From Syntrophaceae bacterium UBA2208 (GTDB lineage: Bacteria > Desulfobacterota > BSN033 > UBA1163): a stretch of 35,737 nucleotides of DNA. The stretch is from positions 1 to 35,737 of the forward strand of contig DCUS01000233.1 in the NCBI GenBank assembly GCA_002327885.1, written 5' to 3'. A model generated the notes under the pieces. That model did not search any database. It worked only from the letters and a program-made list of their open reading frames with translations, and was not told where the DNA came from. Both the position numbers and the translations under genes were made by a program. Each line of letters begins with the position of its first letter. The first letter of the stretch is position 1. Of the stretch, positions 32,369-35,737 are shown in pieces.

Positions 32369-33297
32369 AAAAACCTTCACCCCTTCTCCTTCTCATTACC
32401 CTTTTATTTTTCCTGTGGGGATGTGGCCAATGGGGGATGGGGCTTCCTGGACATATTATCGCTCAAGTCAATGAAGAGCGGATTTCGGTAGAAGAATTTG
32501 ATCGAGAATTTAAGGAATTGATATTAGAACCGGGTAAGGAACCGGAGGGAATAGATCTTATAGATCTGAAACGGGCTTATCTCGATCAAGTCATTGAACG
32601 CAAGATTCTCATCCAGGAAGCCAGACGATTGGGAATCAAGATTTCTCAGGAGGAATTGAATCAGGCAATTTCTGAAATAATAATGGATTATCCCGAAGAG
32701 GGATTTGGAGAGAAATTAGGCCTTAAAGGGACAACGTTGGAGGAGTGGAAACCCCGGTTGGAAGAAAAGTTATTAGCCGAGAAGGTTATCCGGGGCGCTT
32801 TTTATCCTCCGGAGAAAATCGATGAAAAAGAAGCCCTTCAATATTATGAAGACAACCGGTCTTCCTTCCAGATTCCTCAGAAAGGGAGGGTACGGCAGAT
32901 TGTCGTGGCAGATGGGGAAGAAGCGATCCAGATCCTGAAACGCCTGAAGAAAGGGGAAAGCTTTGAAAAGTTAGCCAGGGAAAAATCATCGGGGCCCGAA
33001 AAGGTTCAGGATGGGGATCTGGGTTATTTTAGCCAGGGAGAGAAACCCACCGAATTCGACTCTGTTTTTACGATGGACGCGGGCGCCATCAGCGAGGTGA
33101 TCAAAAGTCCTTATGGATATCACATCTTTAGGCTGGAAGAAAGAATCCCAGCCCGGCAGATCCCGTTTGAAGAGGCCCGGTTAGAGATCCTCCAAGAGCT
33201 GGGACGAAAAAAAGGGGAGGAAAATTACCAGAAATGGTTTAAAATTCTAAAGGAAAAGGCAACGGTGAAGGTCAACAAAAAGTGGCTTAGGTCATGA
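32365..33297 (+). CDS. Parvulin-like lipoprotein lacking the first conserved histidine (second of three)
   Basis: This 310-residue protein is a probable lipoprotein: the lipobox LWGC gives Cys20 as lipidation site, with Gly at +2, compatible with transfer to the outer membrane. A SurA-N-like region (about 30-150) is followed by a parvulin domain (about 173-262). In the first strand the usual His of the H-I-L/V-V motif is Gln178 (RVRQIVV), while the second His253 in YGYHIFRL is kept. Isomerase activity may thus be weak or lost, leaving a chaperone function. The true start at 32365 overlaps the previous stop as ATGA; an upstream in-frame start at 32302 would give an implausible basic leader. 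It ends in an ATGA overlap or near-contact with the SurA-like gene. Confidence 0.85.
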   Translation: MKKPSPLLLLITLLFFLWGCGQWGMGLPGHIIAQVNEERISVEEFDREFKELILEPGKEPEGIDLIDLKRAYLDQVIERKILIQEARRLGIKISQEELNQAISEIIMDYPEEGFGEKLGLKGTTLEEWKPRLEEKLLAEKVIRGAFYPPEKIDEKEALQYYEDNRSSFQIPQKGRVRQIVVADGEEAIQILKRLKKGESFEKLAREKSSGPEKVQDGDLGYFSQGEKPTEFDSVFTMDAGAISEVIKSPYGYHIFRLEERIPARQIPFEEARLEILQELGRKKGEENYQKWFKILKEKATVKVNKKWLRS

Positions 33298-33314
33298 AAG
33301 GGAGTTTGGAGAAG

Positions 33315-34277
33315 ATGAAAAAGGTCTTTTTATTATTCGTGTTCTTATTCCTTTTATTCGGAACGATCTCATCAAGTGAGGCAGTGGTTGATCGTGTGGT
33401 GGCGGTGGTGAATCAAGAAATTATTACCCTCTCCGAAGTCGAAAAATGGGCCAAACCTTTTCAAGAAAAGATCATTACAGAAGATCGATTGGAGAGGCGG
33501 GAACAATTGCAAGAGATCTATCGAAAGGTGCTGGAAAGGCTGATCGAGGAAAAATTAATTGACCAGGAAGTGAAAAGAAATGGGATTAAAATATCCAGCA
33601 AAGAGGTCGAAGCCACTTTAGAAGAGGTCAAACGGCGAAACACAGCCACCCAGGAGGAGTTAGAAAAAGCATTGGCCGTGGAGGGGTTGACCTTAGACGC
33701 CTATAAGAAGCAGATCGAAAAGGGACTCCAACGAAAGAAACTAATTCATTGGTCGGTGAAGGTTGAAATGAAGCTTGAGGAAAAAGAGTTAAGGGATTTC
33801 TATCAAAAGAATACCGATCGTTATCGACCGAATGAATCCTATCGCCCCAGCCACATCTTATTTGTCGTACCAAAAGAGGCAACACCCGAGGAGGTCAAAG
33901 AAATTAAAAAGAAATGTCAGGCCGTTTTGGAAAAAATTAAAAAGGGAAGTGATTTCAGAGAGATGGCCCTCCTCTATTCACAGGATGCATCCAACAAAGA
34001 TATGGGAGATTTAGGTTATTTTAAGAAGGGGGAACTCGTCCCTGCTTTTGAAAGAGAAGCTCTCCGCCTAAAGGTTGGAGAGGTGAGCGGGATCGTGCGA
34101 ACGGAATTTGGTTTCCATATCATCAAACTCCTCGATCGGAAAGGAACAGACCCTCTTCCTTTTGAGGAGGTCAAAGAGAGGATCCAGGCGGATTATTACG
34201 AAAGTGAAATGGAGAAGGCTTATAAACAGTTTCTTAGCACATTGAAAGAAAGATCCATCATCGAGATCAAACTGTAA
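33315..34277 (+). CDS. surA: SurA-like periplasmic chaperone/peptidyl-prolyl isomerase (third of three)
   Basis: This 320-residue protein has a cleavable signal peptide (cleavage after SSSEA, residue 23) and then VVDRVVAVVNQEIITLSEVE, the classical start of mature SurA, a SurA-N domain (to about 150) and one parvulin domain (about 175-270) with SHILFVV (His180) and FGFHIIKL (His268). E. coli SurA has two parvulin domains; one is common outside gammaproteobacteria. SurA escorts unfolded outer-membrane proteins to BamA, which is encoded in this window. ATG at 33294, overlapping the preceding stop, is possible, but ATG at 33315 has GGAG upstream and starts a proper signal peptide. A terminator follows 100 bp later. 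Confidence 0.9.
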   Translation: MKKVFLLFVFLFLLFGTISSSEAVVDRVVAVVNQEIITLSEVEKWAKPFQEKIITEDRLERREQLQEIYRKVLERLIEEKLIDQEVKRNGIKISSKEVEATLEEVKRRNTATQEELEKALAVEGLTLDAYKKQIEKGLQRKKLIHWSVKVEMKLEEKELRDFYQKNTDRYRPNESYRPSHILFVVPKEATPEEVKEIKKKCQAVLEKIKKGSDFREMALLYSQDASNKDMGDLGYFKKGELVPAFEREALRLKVGEVSGIVRTEFGFHIIKLLDRKGTDPLPFEEVKERIQADYYESEMEKAYKQFLSTLKERSIIEIKL

Positions 34278-34301
34278 ATTTCCATTTTCTCCTTCTCCCC
34301 T

Positions 34302-34323
34302 TTTGCCTGCCTGCCGAAGGTAG
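34302..34323. repeat. Shortened copy of REP-like element
   Basis: TTTGCCTGCCTGC (34302-34314) equals 7588-7600 exactly, and CGAAGGTAG (34315-34323) equals 7616-7624 with one mismatch. The 15 inner bases of the other copy (7601-7615), which form its inner hairpin, are missing. Confidence 0.55.
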
Positions 34324-34377
34324 ATGAGAGGGTGGGGGTGAGGGAGGGGTGATTTGGAAGGGTGTGGGTTACTACAC

Positions 34378-34416
34378 AAAGCCTATTCTTAAGAGGGGAA
34401 TGGGCTTTTTTGTTTT
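34378..34416 (+). terminator. Rho-independent terminator of the mfd-surA operon
   Basis: AAAGCCTATTC at 34378-34388 pairs with GAATGGGCTTT at 34398-34408 (11 bp, one G-T pair) around a nine-base loop. The stem runs into TTTTTTGTTTTT. It lies 100 bp after the surA stop and is well placed to end transcription of the plus-strand operon. Confidence 0.85.
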
Positions 34417-34518
34417 TCGCCTGACTCCTTACGCTTCATGCTTTACGACTTACGATGGAAGATGCCCCATACGAAATGTTGGTAACAATTGAAAGGTGAA
34501 GGTGATGGAGGTTTTAAT

Positions 34519-34587
34519 ATGCAGAAACAATCAAATGAATTGAACAACATTCCAGGGAGCAACACCTACTGTTTGACGACTATTTAA
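34519..34587 (+). CDS. Possible 22-residue mini-ORF
   Basis: The frame MQKQSNELNNIPGSNTYCLTTI starts with ATG at 34519, eight bases after a strong ribosome-binding site GGAGG (34507-34511), and ends 16 bases before the HsdM-like start. Such a strong site before so short a frame suggests a translated leader peptide that sets translation of the next gene, or a small peptide, or the remnant of a deleted gene. No family is recognised. Confidence 0.35.
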   Translation: MQKQSNELNNIPGSNTYCLTTI

Positions 34588-34603
34588 GAGGAAACATTGA
34601 GCG

Positions 34604-34978
34604 ATGTCTCTTGCCCTAAATAAACCAAGACTCGACAACCTCGCGAGTGATATCTGGAAGTCCGCCGAGCGGCTGCGCGGCAAGTTCAAGGATCTGATGG
34701 AGGGCAAGCCGGAGATTCTCGGCGTCGAGTGGACCCATCGCCACTATGTACAGGATGATGAGTTCATCCCCCACGGTGAAGACATCGAGGCGTTCTTGAA
34801 ACGGGAAATCGCCAAGCCGATCATCCGCTGGAAAGACAGCCCGCAGCTTGGCTATGAGATCCTGCCAAACAAATACTTCTACCGCTACCAGCCCCCGATT
34901 CCCGCGAAGGAGTTGTTGGAGGAATTCTGGCGACTTGAAAAAGAGGCGGAGAAGATGCTGGAAGGATTGGGGCAGTAA
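34604..34978 (+). CDS. Miniature HsdM-like protein (type I restriction methylase remnant)
   Basis: The 124-residue product looks like the two ends of a type I DNA methyltransferase (HsdM) joined together. LDNLASDIWKSAERLRGKF (about 10-28) resembles the N-terminal helix of HsdM (…W..AD.LRG.F…). GEDIEAFLKREI...QLGYEILPNKYFYRYQPP with the following LEEFWRLEKEAEKMLEGL resembles the HsdM C-terminus (…REVLPHVPDAW…KIGYEI…RHFY.Y.PPR…). The whole central part, with the SAM-binding and NPPF motifs, is absent, so it cannot methylate DNA. The frame is intact and has AGAGGA upstream. It may be an in-frame deletion relic or a retained small protein. GC content and codon use differ from the genes upstream. 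No hsdS or hsdR is visible nearby. Confidence 0.6.
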   Translation: MSLALNKPRLDNLASDIWKSAERLRGKFKDLMEGKPEILGVEWTHRHYVQDDEFIPHGEDIEAFLKREIAKPIIRWKDSPQLGYEILPNKYFYRYQPPIPAKELLEEFWRLEKEAEKMLEGLGQ

Positions 34979-35021
34979 CTCCGGGCAGACGAGGGCCATT
35001 GAAAAACATCTAAAATAATGC

Positions 35022-35044
35022 CATATTTAATGCGAAATAATATG
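35022..35044 (+). promoter_or_regulatory. Possible operator of the toxin-antitoxin operon
   Basis: CATATT (35022-35027) and AATATG (35039-35044) form an inverted repeat just upstream of the antitoxin gene, near a weak promoter with TTGAAA at 34999-35004. Phd/YefM antitoxins usually bind such repeats to repress their own operon. The ribosome-binding site AGGAGG follows at 35049-35054. Confidence 0.35.
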
Positions 35045-35060
35045 TTTCAGGAGGTACGTT

Positions 35061-35348
35061 ATGTCACGCATAAGTCCTTCGGAAGATATCCGTTCCGTCA
35101 CTGATTTGAAGCGTAACACGCGCGAAATTCTTGACCATCTACATACCAGTGGGCGACCGGTCATTTTAACGGTCAACGGAAGAGCCGATTCTGTGCTACT
35201 GGATGTGCGCGTCTATGAAAAGCACCTGCAAGCAGGGAATCTGGCAAAACTTCTTGCCCCGGCTGAGCAGGAGGTGGAAAGGGGACGGACTCGTCCTGCC
35301 CACGAGTTCCTGAAAGAGTTCAAGCGTGCCAAGAAAATTCAAGGTTGA
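35061..35348 (+). CDS. Phd/YefM-family antitoxin
   Basis: This 95-residue protein is the antitoxin of a type II toxin-antitoxin pair. The N-terminal Phd/YefM fold is seen in EDIRSVTDLKRNTREILDHL and GRPVILTVNGRADSVLLDVRVYE (about 8-54), which dimerises and binds the operator; the charged C-terminal part (about 65-95) should wrap and neutralise the toxin. AGGAGG six bases upstream is a near-perfect ribosome-binding site, fitting the need for excess antitoxin. It overlaps the toxin gene by 23 bp. Confidence 0.9.
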   Translation: MSRISPSEDIRSVTDLKRNTREILDHLHTSGRPVILTVNGRADSVLLDVRVYEKHLQAGNLAKLLAPAEQEVERGRTRPAHEFLKEFKRAKKIQG

Positions 35349-35649
35349 GATCACACAGACCGCCGAGAAGGATGTGGCCGAAATTTGGGAGTACATCGCC
35401 CAGGACATACCTGATGCGGCAACGGCCTTTATCATGCGATTGGAGGAGCAGATCGGCACCCTGGAACGCTTTCCTGAACGCTGCCCGCTGGTACCGGAAA
35501 ACGAATTACTCGGCACCGCCTATCGCCATCTGCTGTATGGTAATTATCGGACCATCTTCAAAATCGTCAGCTCCAGGGTAATCATTTTGCGGGTGCTGCA
35601 TGGGGCTCGCTTACTGGATACAGGAATGCTGGAGAGGTTCGAAAAATGA
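35326..35649 (+). CDS. ParE/RelE-family toxin
   Basis: This 107-residue protein is a RelE/ParE-superfamily toxin. The pattern KVEITQTAEKDVAEIWEYIAQ (N-terminal strand and helix), LERFPERCPLVPE and YRHLLYGNYRTIFKIVSSRVIILRVLHGAR is typical of the ParE branch, whose members attack DNA gyrase; RelE-type mRNA cleavage cannot be excluded from sequence. It starts with GTG at 35326 inside the antitoxin gene, which keeps its translation low and coupled. Its stop overlaps the next start codon as ATGA. Confidence 0.9.
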   Translation: MPRKFKVEITQTAEKDVAEIWEYIAQDIPDAATAFIMRLEEQIGTLERFPERCPLVPENELLGTAYRHLLYGNYRTIFKIVSSRVIILRVLHGARLLDTGMLERFEK

Positions 35650-35737
35650 GGCTCGACGAGAACAACATCCTTACTGAATTGCCTGACCGAATGAAAGCAA
35701 TCGCCCACACCGCTGTCGATGAGGCAATTTGGCGACA
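35646..35737 (+). CDS. Unknown protein, truncated by the window end
   Basis: A frame begins with ATG at 35646, overlapping the toxin stop codon, and is open to the window edge: MRLDENNILTELPDRMKA followed by IAHTAVDEAIWR. I do not recognise the family. The four-base overlap suggests translational coupling to the toxin-antitoxin pair, although the gene may belong to a separate system inserted next to it. Confidence 0.5.
   Translation, partial: MRLDENNILTELPDRMKAIAHTAVDEAIWR

Larger units (their letters stand above)
34278..34518. other. Intergenic region after surA
   Basis: It holds a shortened copy of the REP-like element at 34302-34323, G-rich sequence (34328-34370), the surA terminator (34378-34416) and at about 34425-34460 a word-repeat tract (CTTACGCTTCATGCTTTACGACTTACG-like). 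From about 34470 the composition changes toward the accessory segment. No gene is visible before the mini-ORF at 34519. Confidence 0.5.

Noticed and set aside
3357..34470. CRISPR-like arrays in the repetitive gaps
   Set aside because: The words are 6-9 bases, imperfect and without regular unique spacers, and no cas gene is present.

Overview
The window is a chromosomal segment of a Gram-negative (diderm, lipid A-making) bacterium, probably of the Desulfobacterota/Deltaproteobacteria or a neighbouring lineage. That placement is inferred from gene content and order, the type of intergenic repeat tracts and the moderate GC content; no rRNA or other decisive marker is present. Most of the window is one outer-membrane-biogenesis locus.

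Layout. (1) 24-2057: a complete IS1634-type insertion sequence with 19-bp ends, inserted just past the leuC stop. (2) 2070-4977, minus strand: leuA and leuC of leucine synthesis; leuD and leuB are not in the window, and the IS lies where leuD would be expected. (3) 5065-22433, minus strand: a long compact gene train read as lysS, lolC/E-type permease, TPR/double cyclic-nucleotide-domain protein, lolD, bamA, skp/ompH, lpxD, fabZ, lpxA, Gfo/Idh oxidoreductase, lpxB, msbA, DUF374 acyltransferase, waaA, lpxK. It covers lipid A assembly and export, Kdo transfer, lipoprotein release and outer-membrane-protein insertion. lpxC and lpxH/lpxI are not in the window. (4) 22745-24079, minus strand: rimO. 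(5) 24183-34277, plus strand: LhgO-like FAD enzyme, geranylgeranyl-reductase-family flavoprotein, endonuclease III-like glycosylase, DUF2062 membrane protein, mfd, then three consecutive parvulin-type periplasmic peptidyl-prolyl isomerases ending in a SurA-like protein and a rho-independent terminator. (6) 34418-35737, plus strand: an accessory segment of different composition with a 22-codon mini-ORF, a miniature HsdM-like protein lacking the catalytic core, a Phd/YefM-ParE toxin-antitoxin pair and a truncated unknown gene.

The two strands work on one process. Chaperones from the plus strand (SurA and two related isomerases) and from the minus strand (Skp) would hand outer-membrane proteins to BamA; the Lol proteins would supply the lipoproteins of that machinery; the Lpx/MsbA/WaaA genes would make and flip the lipid A-Kdo outer leaflet.

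The parts most worth a second look are: the TPR/double-cNMP-domain protein translationally embedded between the Lol permease and LolD; the Gfo/Idh enzyme between lpxA and lpxB without a partner aminotransferase; the DUF374 (LpxJ-type) acyltransferase; the isomerase whose parvulin histidine is replaced by glutamine; the miniature HsdM; and a set of low-complexity word-repeat tracts that fill nearly every sizeable intergenic gap and carry inverted repeats. No tRNA, rRNA or CRISPR array was seen.
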